DNA of 64,000 nt from JAJTFW01 sp903922455 (GCA_943329665.2 CALQEU020000019.1:1-64000), one strand, 5' to 3'; counted from the first letter of the stretch, positions 8,250 through 18,168 are shown. The notes: generated by a model not told the origin, from the sequence alone. A program made the numbers and translations.

Positions 8250-8831
8250 ATGTTAAAATTTTTAGAAATAATTGGTTTTGCATCGGGAATTCTTGGTGTT
8301 TGGTTAACGATGAAAAAAAATAAATGGTGCTTCCCCATTGGGCTTATAAACGTTTCTGTTTCACTCTATCTTTTTTTCATGCAAGGCTTGTACGCCGACA
8401 GCTTACAACAAATAGTTTACATTATTCTTTTACTTTATGGCTGGTATACTTGGAACACGCCAGTAAGTGAAACGCAACGGCTGCTGGTGATCGGCAGATT
8501 AAATAGTAAAGAAATATTTTTTACTATTCTCTTCATCGCCATAACAACACGACTACTTGGGACAACACTTGCAGAATTTACGGATGCGAAATTACCTTTT
8601 CTCGATAGCTTTGCAACATCCTGCGCATTTCTTGCACAGTATTTTATTGCTCGAAAAAAAATAGAAACATGGATTCTCTGGATGTTCGTCAATGTAATTT
8701 ACGTAGGCATTTACTTTAATAATGAAATGTATTTATATGTTGTTTTATTTAGCATCTATGGTATTTTAGCTGTGATGGGATGGAATTCTTGGAAAACCGA
8801 ATTGAAAATTTCAAATGCAGAAATTACCTAA
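8250..8831 (+). CDS. pnuC: nicotinamide riboside transporter PnuC
   Basis: 193 aa with about seven membrane segments. The N-terminus (EIIGFASGILGVWLTMKKN, then PIGLINVSVSLYLFF and QQIVYIILLLYGWYTW) matches PnuC, a SWEET-like facilitator that admits nicotinamide riboside. The W-x2-W and N residues typical of the substrate path are present. The last 17 bases overlap the next gene, a NadR-like kinase, so uptake and trapping by phosphorylation are translationally linked. Confidence 0.93.
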   Translation: MLKFLEIIGFASGILGVWLTMKKNKWCFPIGLINVSVSLYLFFMQGLYADSLQQIVYIILLLYGWYTWNTPVSETQRLLVIGRLNSKEIFFTILFIAITTRLLGTTLAEFTDAKLPFLDSFATSCAFLAQYFIARKKIETWILWMFVNVIYVGIYFNNEMYLYVVLFSIYGILAVMGWNSWKTELKISNAEIT

Positions 8832-9363
8832 TAAAAAACAATTCGTTATCGGGATAGTAGGCCCGGAGAGTACTGGAAAATCCACATTAGCCCAAGCGCT
8901 TTCTAGGCACTATCAAGTGGATTTTGTTCAAGAAATGGCGCGTGAATATTTAAATCAATTAGGCAGACCTTATCACGAAGTAGACTTAAATAAAATTGCT
9001 GAAATTCAATTCGAAGAAGAATTAAAATATCGAAATTCCAATCAGCCTTTAGTTATTTGCGACACCACACTCTTAGTGATTAAAGTTTGGAGTGAATATA
9101 AATACCATCACTGTAATGAATGGATACTAAAAGCAGAAAGAGAAAATTTATACGACCTTTTACTCTTAACCGATATTGATTTACCTTGGGTTGATGATCC
9201 AATGAGAGAACATCCAACAGAAAGAAATGCACTATTTTCAATTTACTACCGAGCACTTATTCAAAAAAAGGAACCATTTAAGCTTATTTTTGGAAATGAA
9301 AATGAACGATTTACCAAAGCAATTCAAGCTATTGAAATGGTAAAAATGAACTCTTCAATTTAA
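8815..9363 (+). CDS. NadR-like nicotinamide riboside kinase (AAA_28 ATPase)
   Basis: 182 aa. P-loop GPESTGKST near residue 15, then AREYL, DTTLLVIKVWSEY and a lid region with DDPMREHP, all as in the ribosylnicotinamide kinase domain of NadR. The N-terminal HTH and the NMN adenylyltransferase domain of enterobacterial NadR are absent, so this is a stand-alone kinase: NR + ATP gives NMN. It overlaps pnuC by 17 bases (ATG inside the pnuC end), a pairing typical of NR salvage in Bacteroidota. Confidence 0.88.
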   Translation: MQKLPNKKQFVIGIVGPESTGKSTLAQALSRHYQVDFVQEMAREYLNQLGRPYHEVDLNKIAEIQFEEELKYRNSNQPLVICDTTLLVIKVWSEYKYHHCNEWILKAERENLYDLLLLTDIDLPWVDDPMREHPTERNALFSIYYRALIQKKEPFKLIFGNENERFTKAIQAIEMVKMNSSI

Positions 9364-9499
9364 AATCCATCCGTTTTTATTGAATTACAGGCCATTTAAC
9401 CGATTACATTCATAATTCGGCTTCATTATAAACCGATAATTCCAGTTTTTCCGAGAGGATTCACCCAGTATCACTACCTTCGCAGTCGAAAATAAATAG

Positions 9500-10882
9500 A
9501 TGCAAAATTCCAAAATGAAAATCTGTAATACCATCCTTGATACCATAGGCAATACTCCTTTGGTTCGTTTAAACAATGTTACTTCTGAAGTAAAGGCTAC
9601 CGTATTAGCTAAAGTGGAAACATTCAATCCCGGCAACTCCATCAAAGATCGCATGGCTTTGAAAATGATTGAAGACGCAGAAGCTGCGGGTTTACTAAAA
9701 CCAGGTGGAACCATCATTGAAGGCACCAGTGGGAATACGGGAATGGGATTAGCCATCGCTGGAATCATCAAAGGGTACAAATGTATTTTTACGACTACTG
9801 ATAAGCAATCAAAAGAAAAAGTTGACGCACTGAAAGCTTTCGGTGCAGAGGTAATTGTTTGTCCAACGAATGTTGAACCTGAAGATCCTCGTTCCTATTA
9901 TTCCGTTGCGGCTCGATTAAAAAATGAAGTACCTAACTCCTATCACACGAATCAATACGATAATCTTTCCAATCGCAAAGCGCATTATGAGCAAACGGGT
10001 CCAGAAATTTGGGAGCAGACGGATGGTAAAATCACGCATCTTGTTGTAGGTGCTGGTACTGGTGGAACGGTGACGGGAACAGGAAAGTATTTAAAAGAAA
10101 AAAATCCAAACATTAAAATTTGGGCTATTGATACCTATGGTTCTGCATTAAAAAAATACCACGAAACGGGTGTCATTGAAAACTCTGAAATTTATCCGTA
10201 TGTAACGGAAGGAATCGGAGAAGATTTTATTCCCGAAAACTACGATTTCAAAATTATTGATCACTTCGAAAAAGTTACGGATAAAGATGCAGCGATCTAC
10301 ACGCGTGAAATTTGCAGAAAAGAAGGCATTTGGGTGGGGAATTCAGCTGGATCAGCCGTAGCAGGAATCATCCAAATGAAAGATCAATTAAAAGAAGACG
10401 ACGTAGTAGTTGTAATTTTTCATGATCATGGCTCACGCTATATTGGAAAAATGTTTAACGACGAATGGATGCGCAAGATGGGTTACCTTGACAAAAGCGG
10501 AATGACAGCACAGGATATTGTCTCTTCAAGAAAAAATGTAGAGATGACTACCATCGATAAAAATGAAACCGTAAGTAATGCTTTAAAATTGATGATGGAA
10601 AATCATTTTAGCCAATTACCTGTTACTTCAGATGGAAGAATTGTAGGATCCATTTTTGAAAATAAAGTGATGAACTTGCTTTTACAATCACCTGATAAAA
10701 AAGATGTGCGCATCGAAGAAATCATGAGTGCAGCACTACCATTTGTTGATATCACTACTCCTATTGAGACGATTTCTAAAATGGTTTGCGGAGATTATGA
10801 AGCCATTTTAGCAAAAGATTTCAAACGCGACATTAACTACATCATCACGCGTTCGGATATTGCAGAATTGATGGTGAAGTAA
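9500..10882 (+). CDS. cystathionine beta-synthase (PLP enzyme with CBS pair)
   Basis: 460 aa. Residues 5-320 are a fold-type II PLP enzyme: the Schiff-base lysine is K49 in NPGNSIKDR, the substrate loop is EGTSGNTGMG, and the phosphate cup is GAGTGGTVTGTGKYL. Residues 330-460 form two CBS domains (MTTIDKNETVSNAL and ITTPIETISKM). Domain order and length match cystathionine beta-synthase (serine + homocysteine) rather than the roughly 310-aa cysteine synthase; there is no N-terminal heme domain. A TACCTTCG promoter-like motif is at 9475-9482. It would use the homocysteine made by AhcY, though the two genes are not linked. Confidence 0.9.
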   Translation: MQNSKMKICNTILDTIGNTPLVRLNNVTSEVKATVLAKVETFNPGNSIKDRMALKMIEDAEAAGLLKPGGTIIEGTSGNTGMGLAIAGIIKGYKCIFTTTDKQSKEKVDALKAFGAEVIVCPTNVEPEDPRSYYSVAARLKNEVPNSYHTNQYDNLSNRKAHYEQTGPEIWEQTDGKITHLVVGAGTGGTVTGTGKYLKEKNPNIKIWAIDTYGSALKKYHETGVIENSEIYPYVTEGIGEDFIPENYDFKIIDHFEKVTDKDAAIYTREICRKEGIWVGNSAGSAVAGIIQMKDQLKEDDVVVVIFHDHGSRYIGKMFNDEWMRKMGYLDKSGMTAQDIVSSRKNVEMTTIDKNETVSNALKLMMENHFSQLPVTSDGRIVGSIFENKVMNLLLQSPDKKDVRIEEIMSAALPFVDITTPIETISKMVCGDYEAILAKDFKRDINYIITRSDIAELMVK

Positions 10883-10937
10883 TTTTTGTATCCTTCTATA
10901 ATTACTCTTCTTTGCAGACCCATTCATACATCCAACA

Positions 10938-11735
10938 TTGATCGACGACAACGCTATTCAATCGAATGATATGCTTGGTAATCTCATTCAATTAAGAAAA
11001 CCAGCACAGCGCATTGTTTCGCTTGTTCCGTCGCAAACTGAATTGCTTTTTGATTTAAAGTTAGACAAAGAAGTAGTTGGCATCACTAAGTTCTGCATTC
11101 ATCCCGCTTTGTGGCTTCAAGAAAAAAAGATAGTTGGAGGAACAAAAAATATTCATCTTGATGCAATTCGTGAACTACAACCAGATTTAATCATTGCGAA
11201 CAAAGAAGAAAACGTAGCAGAAGCTATTCTCGAATTACAAAAGGAATTTCCCGTTTGGATTAGTGATGTGAATACCATTTCAGAAGCTTTATATATGATT
11301 GGTGAAATAGGTAGACTTTGCGACAGAACCACTTCTGCCGAATATATCATGTCTGAAATCAAACAAAACTTTGAAGCATTATCGAATGAGTCTTCACTTT
11401 CAGGTAAAAAAGCGGTTTATTATATCTGGAAGAATCCTTGGCTCACTGCAGGACACCATACATTTATTCATTCGATGATGGAGGCTTGCAGGCTTCAAAA
11501 TGAATCTAAAGAAATGAGATACCCGGAAGTTTCTCCAGCTTCACTGAAGAATCTAGATGTCGACTATATTTTTCTATCCTCTGAACCTTACCCTTTTAAA
11601 GAGGAAGACAAGGAATATTTATCCCAATTCATCGACAAGAACAAGATTATTTTTGTGGATGGAACTTATTTTAGCTGGTACGGCACAAGGCTTATAAATG
11701 CTCCTTCGTACTTTAAATCACTCATTTTCTCTTGA
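10938..11735 (+). CDS. helical-backbone metal-receptor protein (BtuF/FhuD-like)
   Basis: 265 aa from a TTG at 10938. An ATG at 10971 is the alternative, but it would remove the residues that align with the usual 'tDxlG' start. The core is the periplasmic-binding fold with a helical backbone: RIVSLVPSQTELLFDL, VGITKFC, KNIHLDAIRELQPDLIIANKEEN. Members bind vitamin B12 or iron chelates for ABC importers. No signal peptide is seen, so it may be cytosolic or have a missed N-terminus. It has no riboswitch and no ABC transporter gene nearby. Ligand unproven. Confidence 0.75.
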   Translation: MIDDNAIQSNDMLGNLIQLRKPAQRIVSLVPSQTELLFDLKLDKEVVGITKFCIHPALWLQEKKIVGGTKNIHLDAIRELQPDLIIANKEENVAEAILELQKEFPVWISDVNTISEALYMIGEIGRLCDRTTSAEYIMSEIKQNFEALSNESSLSGKKAVYYIWKNPWLTAGHHTFIHSMMEACRLQNESKEMRYPEVSPASLKNLDVDYIFLSSEPYPFKEEDKEYLSQFIDKNKIIFVDGTYFSWYGTRLINAPSYFKSLIFS

Positions 11736-11758
11736 AATATTATACAAACATTCGTTTC

Positions 11759-14074
11759 ATGTATTTTTGTGTTGTGATCAAAAAGCATACTTCACCATTA
11801 TTCATCTTTTTAATGATGTATTTCAGCTTGGTGCTAAGTCCTACGCATGCACAAAAAGTAGGCTTAGTTTTTAGTGGTGGTGGCGTTCGAGGCATGGCGC
11901 ATTTAGGCGTATTGAAAGCATTAGAAGAGGAAAAGATTCCCATCGATTATATCACGGGCACCTCTGCAGGCGCATTGATCGGGAGTATGTATGCTATTGG
12001 AATGACTCCACAGCAAATTGAACGAGTATTGATAAGCAGTGATTTCATCAAATGGGCAGACGGAATGTATGATGAAGAAAACACATATTATTTTTTGAAG
12101 AATCCTAACGATGCTTCTTGGGCTTCCATCAAGTTAATGATTGACTCCGTACTCAAAACACAACTACCCAGTAATATTGTTAATCCAGCTGGAATTGATT
12201 TTAGTTTGATGGAAACCATGGCTGCACCAGCAGCCTTAGCTCATTATGATTTCGACAGTTTGTTGATTCCATTTCGTTGTGTTGCGGCAGACATCACTGC
12301 AAAAAAAGCCGTTACTTTTAGAGATGGTGACTTAGCACTTGCTGTAAGAGCAAGTATGGCATTTCCATTTTATTTTTCTCCAATTCTTCAAGGAAAAAAT
12401 ATTCTTTACGATGGCGGTATTTATAATAATTTTCCGACTGACATCATGCTTAAAGATTTTCAACCGGATATTATTTTAGGGGTGAGCGTTGCCGGACTTC
12501 CAGAATTTCCATCCGAAGGAAATTTTTTAAGTCAATTAAAAACAATGATTGCCCAACATACTGCGTACACCTTACCTCGAGAAATTGATCTTTTAATAGA
12601 GCCACAATTAAGTGATATAGGTACGTTTGAATTCAATAGTGTTCGACTGGCAATTGATAGCGGTTATGCGGCGACCAAACGAATGATTCCAAAAATCAAA
12701 GCTTCCATTTCTCGTACACTAGATGTAGACAGCTTAAATGTGCGTAGAAATTATTTTCAGAATACGATGTTTCAAATTAGCATTGACAATATTTACGTAG
12801 AAGGGGTAACGCAAGATCAAAGTAATTATATCCGCACTGTATTAAACCCAAAGAATGAATGTTTAAACATCAATCAGCTTCGTAAAAACTGGTTTCAATT
12901 AGTTGCGGATGAAAATATAAGTTATTTATTTCCTCGTCTAATATTTAATCCTGCGAGTGGTAATTATGATTTGCACCTAGACGTAAGAAAAAGCCGAGGA
13001 ATTAAATTAGATTTTGGAGGATTAGTTTCATCTAAACCTATCAATACTGGTTATGTAAGTGCTCAAAGAACTTTCTGGGGCTTGCAGAGTGTAAAAATGC
13101 TTGGTAACTTCTACTTTGGAAAATTATATAATTCTGCACATTTCGATATGCGATTCTATGTTCCAGGGAGCTTTCCTTTCTACTTAGAACCTTCGGTAAC
13201 GGTGAGTCAATTTGATTATTACAAGAGCAGTACTGCTTTCTTTGCTGATGTCAAACCATCCTTCTTGGTTCAATATGAAAGAAACTATAGCTTAAACTTA
13301 GGAATACCCGTAAAAAACAAAGGAAAAGTAATTGGTGGATTTAATTTATATCGAAACAACGATCGATATTACCTCAACCGACAATTTAGTGAGAATGACA
13401 CTGCTGATCAGACCTCGCTAGAGGGTTTAAGTGCTTACTTATTATTTGAAAGAAATTCCTTGAACAAAAAATTTTATGCTGACGAAGGAACCTTTTTTGA
13501 ATTCAGAGCTCGTTATACATCAGCTGAGGAATATACACGGCCTGGTAACACGAAAATTTTAGCTGACACCATTAAAGATAACCACCAATGGTTTCAACTT
13601 TTAATGAAATATGAAAATTATTTTAAAACTGTGAGGTGGTATACTGCAGGAATTTATATGGAAATGAATTTTAGCGGAATGCCCTTTCTCTCCAACTACA
13701 TAAGTACAAAATCGCAAATGCCCGCATTTCAACCCATACCCGAAATGCAAACTTTATTTTTAGAATCCTATCGTGCTAACAATTATATAGGAGTCGGATT
13801 GAGAAATATATTTAATGTGACCAATGATTTTGATGTGCGACTAGAAGGATATTTCTATCAACCGTTCCAAGAAGTTTTGCAAAACTCCAAATACAAAGCT
13901 ATGTATGGCGATGCTTTCAATAAAAGATATCTCATCGGAACAGTCAATGCTGTGTATCAAAGTCCATTAGGCCCTATCAGTCTTGCATTGAATTATATCG
14001 AAGAAAGAGAAAAACAATTATCCGTAGTTTTTCACATTGGCTACTTCCTATTCAATAAAAAATCGATTCAATAA
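11759..14074 (+). CDS. patatin-like phospholipase fused to an Omp85-type barrel
   Basis: About 771 aa from the ATG at 11759; a TTG at 11732 would extend it into the previous gene's end. After a signal peptide ending SPTHAQ, a patatin domain of about 270 aa carries the oxyanion loop SGGGVRGMAHLG, the nucleophile elbow GTSAG and the catalytic Asp in YDGGIYNN. A POTRA-like linker (VEGVTQDQSNYIRTVLNPK) and about 400 residues of barrel strands of the bacterial surface antigen/BamA type follow. This is the PlpD-like architecture: a lipase held or exported by its own outer-membrane barrel. Its stop abuts the der stop with no gap. Confidence 0.87.
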   Translation: MYFCVVIKKHTSPLFIFLMMYFSLVLSPTHAQKVGLVFSGGGVRGMAHLGVLKALEEEKIPIDYITGTSAGALIGSMYAIGMTPQQIERVLISSDFIKWADGMYDEENTYYFLKNPNDASWASIKLMIDSVLKTQLPSNIVNPAGIDFSLMETMAAPAALAHYDFDSLLIPFRCVAADITAKKAVTFRDGDLALAVRASMAFPFYFSPILQGKNILYDGGIYNNFPTDIMLKDFQPDIILGVSVAGLPEFPSEGNFLSQLKTMIAQHTAYTLPREIDLLIEPQLSDIGTFEFNSVRLAIDSGYAATKRMIPKIKASISRTLDVDSLNVRRNYFQNTMFQISIDNIYVEGVTQDQSNYIRTVLNPKNECLNINQLRKNWFQLVADENISYLFPRLIFNPASGNYDLHLDVRKSRGIKLDFGGLVSSKPINTGYVSAQRTFWGLQSVKMLGNFYFGKLYNSAHFDMRFYVPGSFPFYLEPSVTVSQFDYYKSSTAFFADVKPSFLVQYERNYSLNLGIPVKNKGKVIGGFNLYRNNDRYYLNRQFSENDTADQTSLEGLSAYLLFERNSLNKKFYADEGTFFEFRARYTSAEEYTRPGNTKILADTIKDNHQWFQLLMKYENYFKTVRWYTAGIYMEMNFSGMPFLSNYISTKSQMPAFQPIPEMQTLFLESYRANNYIGVGLRNIFNVTNDFDVRLEGYFYQPFQEVLQNSKYKAMYGDAFNKRYLIGTVNAVYQSPLGPISLALNYIEEREKQLSVVFHIGYFLFNKKSIQ

Positions 14075-15394
14075 TTACGACTCTTTACTTTTCTCTTTGT
14101 TTCTAAAATAGATGACAATGGGAACACCACTCAACGGGAAATTTTCACGCATTTTGTTTTCGATGTAACGTTTGTATGAAGTGCCAATGTATTGAGGCAA
14201 ATTAGAAAAGAATGCAAACGTTGGCGAAATTCCTGGAAGCTGCGTGATGTATTTTATACTAATACTTTTTCCTTTTACTGCTGGAGGTGGATAATGATCC
14301 ACAAAAGGCAACATAATCTTATTCAATTTAGAAGTCGAAATTTTTGCCGTTTTATTTTTATAAACTTCCAAAGCAATTTCCAATGCTTTGTGTAATCTTT
14401 GCTTTGTTGTTGCAGAAGTGAACACTATGGGAACGTCCGTAAATGGAGAAATGCGTGCACGGATCGCTTCCTCTACTTTCTTTGTCGTTAATGTTTCCTT
14501 CTCCACCAAATCCCATTTATTCACAAGTATCACTACACCTTTTCTATTTCTTTCGCAGAGTGAAAAAATATTTAAATCCTGTGCCGTAATTCCTTGCGTT
14601 GCATCAATCATAAACAAACAGACATCGGATTCTTCAATGGCGCGTACGGAACGCATCACTGAATAAAACTCAATGTCTTCACGCACATTTTTCTTTCTTC
14701 GTAATCCAGCAGTATCAATCAATAAAAAATCAAATCCAAAACTGTTAAAACGTTTATAGATGGTATCGCGTGTGGTTCCAGAAATATCAGTTACAATACT
14801 TCGTTCTTCTCCAATTAAAGAATTTAACAAAGATGATTTACCAACGTTAGGCTGTCCAATGATGGCAATACGTGGCAACTCCGGCTCTTCTAAATCTTCA
14901 GGATAAAAGGCAGCGACCATCTCATCTAAAAGCTCACCAGTACCACCACCACTCATGGCCGAAAGTCCGAAAGGTTCACCCAATCCCAAGGCATGAAATT
15001 CATGAACATCATGAATACGTGCGGATGAATCTACTTTATTGGCAACTAAAAATATTTTTTTCTTCGATTTACGTAATAAGTTTCCAACCTCTTTATCCAT
15101 GTCGGTAAGTCCAACCGCAACGTCAACCACAAATAAAATAATATTTGCTTCGTCAATAGCTAATTGAACTTGCTTCCGAATTTCCTTCTCGAAAATATCT
15201 TCTGATCCGATAATATAACCTCCCGTATCGATCACCGAATACGTGCGACCGATCCACTCCGCTTTTCCATAATGACGATCACGTGTAACACCTGAACTCT
15301 CATCCACAATGGCTTTACGCGACTCCGTCAAACGGTTAAATAGCGTTGATTTTCCTACATTGGGGCGCCCCACAATGGCAACAATATTAGCCAT
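14075..15394 (-). CDS. der: ribosome biogenesis GTPase Der (EngA)
   Basis: 439 aa. Two tandem GTPase domains, each with its own P-loop (GRPNVGKSTLFNRL near residue 8 and GQPNVGKSSLLNSL near 180), DTGG/DTAG switch motifs and NKVD/NKWD base motifs, followed by the KH-like C-terminal domain. It is needed for 50S subunit assembly. It lies 22 nt downstream of era on the same strand, giving an era-der GTPase operon. Confidence 0.97.
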   Translation of the reverse strand: MANIVAIVGRPNVGKSTLFNRLTESRKAIVDESSGVTRDRHYGKAEWIGRTYSVIDTGGYIIGSEDIFEKEIRKQVQLAIDEANIILFVVDVAVGLTDMDKEVGNLLRKSKKKIFLVANKVDSSARIHDVHEFHALGLGEPFGLSAMSGGGTGELLDEMVAAFYPEDLEEPELPRIAIIGQPNVGKSSLLNSLIGEERSIVTDISGTTRDTIYKRFNSFGFDFLLIDTAGLRRKKNVREDIEFYSVMRSVRAIEESDVCLFMIDATQGITAQDLNIFSLCERNRKGVVILVNKWDLVEKETLTTKKVEEAIRARISPFTDVPIVFTSATTKQRLHKALEIALEVYKNKTAKISTSKLNKIMLPFVDHYPPPAVKGKSISIKYITQLPGISPTFAFFSNLPQYIGTSYKRYIENKMRENFPLSGVPIVIYFRNKEKSKES

Positions 15395-15416
15395 GGCTAT
15401 ACTTTATTTTTAAACT

Positions 15417-16295
15417 TTATTCGTACCCGAATCGCTTCAACATTTTATCGTTGTCGCGCCAATCATCCGCTACTTTCACGGTGAATTCGATGTATACTTT
15501 TTTACTGATGAATTCTTCAATTAACTTTCTAGAGTCGGTTCCCAATTTTTTCATGGCTGCCCCACCCTTCCCTAATAAAATACCTTTTTGTGATTCGCGC
15601 GCGCAATAAATGATGACACGAATGCGATCAATTTCTGGAGTCTCTTTATATTCTTCTACAAATACTTCGACCGAGTATGGAATTTCTTTTTGGAACTGTT
15701 GTAATATTCTTCCGCGAATAATTTCAGTAACAAAAAATCGCACATTACGATCGCTGATCTCTTCGTCCTTATCAAAATAGGCCGGACCTTCTGGCAAAAC
15801 ACTCACAATTTTTTCCTGTAGTAATTCCACTTGAAATTTATGCAATGCTGAAATGGGAAGAACGATGGCAGGATTCAACACTTTTTTCCAATGTTCAACG
15901 GCTTCCATCACTTCTTCTTGGTTACCTGTATCGACTTTATTTATTAAAACATACAAAGGAACCAGTAAACCTTGAAGCTTAAACAACAGATCTTCTGAAA
16001 TGGTACGATCTTTCAATTCGGTTACATAAAGTACCAAATCAGCATCGGTCAACGTCTCATCCACCGCATGCAACATCCTTTCGTGCAACTTATAGGCAGG
16101 CTTCATAATTCCGGGCGTATCCGAGAAAACGATTTGATAATCGTCTCCATTCAAAATGGCCTTAATTCGGTGACGTGTGGTTTGAGCCTTGGGCGTAACA
16201 ACAGATAAGTCTTGGCCCATCAATGCGTTAAGTAAGGTGCTCTTACCTACATTGGGCTTTCCAATAATATTTACGAAACCTGATTTATGCAACAT
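15417..16295 (-). CDS. era: GTPase Era
   Basis: 292 aa from the ATG at 16295 (MLHKSGFVNIIGK). A longer reading to 16340 adds 15 unsupported residues and would include the promoter. The GTPase domain has the P-loop GKPNVGKSTLLNAL, the effector region TTRHRIKAI, DTPG and NKVD; the C-terminal KH domain (ILLGKGGAAMKKLG) binds the 3' end of 16S rRNA. It acts in 30S maturation. A TATCTTTG -7 element ends only 6 nt before this ATG, implying an almost leaderless transcript. der follows. Confidence 0.96.
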   Translation of the reverse strand: MLHKSGFVNIIGKPNVGKSTLLNALMGQDLSVVTPKAQTTRHRIKAILNGDDYQIVFSDTPGIMKPAYKLHERMLHAVDETLTDADLVLYVTELKDRTISEDLLFKLQGLLVPLYVLINKVDTGNQEEVMEAVEHWKKVLNPAIVLPISALHKFQVELLQEKIVSVLPEGPAYFDKDEEISDRNVRFFVTEIIRGRILQQFQKEIPYSVEVFVEEYKETPEIDRIRVIIYCARESQKGILLGKGGAAMKKLGTDSRKLIEEFISKKVYIEFTVKVADDWRDNDKMLKRFGYE

Positions 16296-16301
16296 GGGGG
16301 G

Positions 16302-16309
16302 CAAAGATA
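16302..16309 (-). promoter_or_regulatory. -7 promoter element of era (TATCTTTG)
   Basis: Perfect TAnnTTTG on the minus strand, separated from the era ATG by six C residues. The expected transcription start is within about 2 nt of the start codon. It supports the shorter Era start. Confidence 0.65.
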
Positions 16310-16379
16310 AGGAATTGAGGCATGGCGAATAAATAATCATCTGATTATGTTTAATTTAGCGAAACCAAACAAGAACCAC

Positions 16380-17978
16380 ATGAAAAAGAACTTTCTTCTT
16401 CCCTTGATAATCACGTTAGTAGTATCAAGCAGCTCTGTACACAGCCAAAATTCTTGGTCGCAAACCTATCCAATTGCTTCTTCATTAGGCGAAGAATTAA
16501 ATGATATAGCTCCTTTGCCTGGAAATGGATTTATTGGCGTCGGCTCTATCACCACTGACACTTTAGGAAATCATGACATTTTACTAATGAGATGTGATCA
16601 AAACGGAAATCTAGTTTGGTCGAAGCAATTTAATGGAGGGAGTGATGAAGTAGGTGAATCGATCGATCTTTTTCCTACGGGAGGATTTGTAATGGCTTCT
16701 ACAAATTCGAATACTTCACTAGCCACAACGGAGGTGTTAATTACACGATCAGATAGTATTGGAAATATTTTATGGACGCAAAAATTCTCTGCAAATGGAA
16801 ATGATGTTGTCAAACAATTAGCCGTATTAAGCGATGGAAAAATAATAATTGCGGGAGCTACTACTCTTTGTCAAAATGCATTCACTTGTGGTTATGGAAT
16901 GATGTTAGACAGCAATGGTGTAATTTTATGGAGTCGTTCATTTGAAAAGGAATCTAGTAATTATTTTCTAGATGTGATCGCTACTTCAGATGGCGGATTT
17001 TTATTTTCAGGTGCTACTTTCGATATTTTCACAGGACAAAATGGATGGGCCGTGAAAACAGATTCCTTAGGTGTTCTCACATGGTCGAATTCATTTGACT
17101 CTCCTTCACTTGATATATTTTATAAAGCCACAGAAAATTTAAATTTACAAAATTATGCCTTTGTTGGTGAAACCACGGTTGATGCTATATCTAATTCAGA
17201 TGCCTTGTTAGTTGTGAGTGATTATACAGGGGCTTACCTGATTGGTGGTTCTGCAGGTGGTGTTGAGAATGATAGAGCCACAGGAATTCATGCTGGAGCT
17301 TTCGGTAATTTTATTATGACAGGGCAAACCGATATTGATACTTTGTTCCAAACCTATGCGCAAGGACTTTCTTTAGAAGTAGATATTGCTACTGGGAACA
17401 TCAACAATGCAGTGACCCTTGGCGATCGCGCATCAAATACATTTATAAAAAGTTCGGCGATTGACTCTCAAGGTAAGATTTTACTTGGTGGATTTGGTGA
17501 TCAATTTAGCGGGAACAAGAATCAAATTTTTGCTATTCAAAAAAATAGTATTCCAAATACAGTATGTTTTGAAAATGGAATAACGCAACTTACGAATATA
17601 CTTGCCTATACTGATAATTTCTTAGCCGATACAGCAAGTATTGTTTTTAGTTCGATGAGTTTGGGATTGAATATCATTCCCGTTGCACAAGTTGATTCCT
17701 TTGTATGCGGAACTACATCCCTAAATGAAAATTCGAATCACTCAATTATTTCATTGTATCCAAATCCGTCGAGTGGAAAATTTCAACTCAGTGGACTTAG
17801 CGGAAATAATGTTTTAATCAATGTGTATGACAATATGGGAAGATTGGTTTGTTCGAAAAATAACATCACTTCCGATACCATCATCGACATAACAAATCAA
17901 TCTACAGGAATTTATTTAATTCAAATTACAGGAACTAATTTCAATCAAGCCATTCGGTATACGTTAATCAACGATTAA
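16380..17978 (+). CDS. secreted T9SS-sorted beta-propeller-like protein
   Basis: About 532 aa from the ATG at 16380 (MKKNFLLPLIITLVV; signal peptide ending VHSQ). The ATG 11 codons upstream would put a charged tail before the signal peptide. The body has repeats of about 50 residues around GNGFIGVGS, DGKIIIAGATT, DGGFLFSGATF and QGKILLGGFGD, each with a W-(S/T)-(K/R/Q) strand, as in delta-60 / quinoprotein-like propellers. The last 75 residues (ISLYPNPSSGKFQLSG ... GIYLIQI) are a type-A T9SS sorting domain, so it is exported to the cell surface. Ligand unknown. Confidence 0.82.
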   Translation: MKKNFLLPLIITLVVSSSSVHSQNSWSQTYPIASSLGEELNDIAPLPGNGFIGVGSITTDTLGNHDILLMRCDQNGNLVWSKQFNGGSDEVGESIDLFPTGGFVMASTNSNTSLATTEVLITRSDSIGNILWTQKFSANGNDVVKQLAVLSDGKIIIAGATTLCQNAFTCGYGMMLDSNGVILWSRSFEKESSNYFLDVIATSDGGFLFSGATFDIFTGQNGWAVKTDSLGVLTWSNSFDSPSLDIFYKATENLNLQNYAFVGETTVDAISNSDALLVVSDYTGAYLIGGSAGGVENDRATGIHAGAFGNFIMTGQTDIDTLFQTYAQGLSLEVDIATGNINNAVTLGDRASNTFIKSSAIDSQGKILLGGFGDQFSGNKNQIFAIQKNSIPNTVCFENGITQLTNILAYTDNFLADTASIVFSSMSLGLNIIPVAQVDSFVCGTTSLNENSNHSIISLYPNPSSGKFQLSGLSGNNVLINVYDNMGRLVCSKNNITSDTIIDITNQSTGIYLIQITGTNFNQAIRYTLIND

Positions 17979-17997
17979 TAATCCTTAGGATAGTTGC

Positions 17998-18143
17998 CAA
18001 AGCACTTCGTGAACTTTGCGCCTTCGCGCCTTAGCGAGAAAACTTAGCGTCAAAAAGCTGCTGCGTTGCTCTCAGCAAAATTTTCTCGCAAAGGCGCAAT
18101 CCCGATAGCTATCGGGACGCAAAGGCTGCGGTAAGCAAAATTT
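17998..18143. repeat. intergenic inverted-repeat element at a convergent gene end
   Basis: Arms at 18026-18042 and 18081-18097 are 17-base inverted repeats with one mismatch. GCGCCTT/CGCAAAGG units of 8-9 bases run through both arms. A perfect 16-base palindrome (CCCGATAGCTATCGGG) lies at 18101-18116. Positions 18081-18112 match 1662-1693. It fills the gap between two genes reading towards each other and probably ends transcription from both sides. Confidence 0.6.
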
Positions 18144-18168
18144 ATTCAAGATGCAAAGCTGCATACGA

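Noticed and set aside
16347..16379. Upstream ATG for the T9SS protein
   Set aside because: It adds 11 residues before a complete signal peptide starting MKKNFLL.
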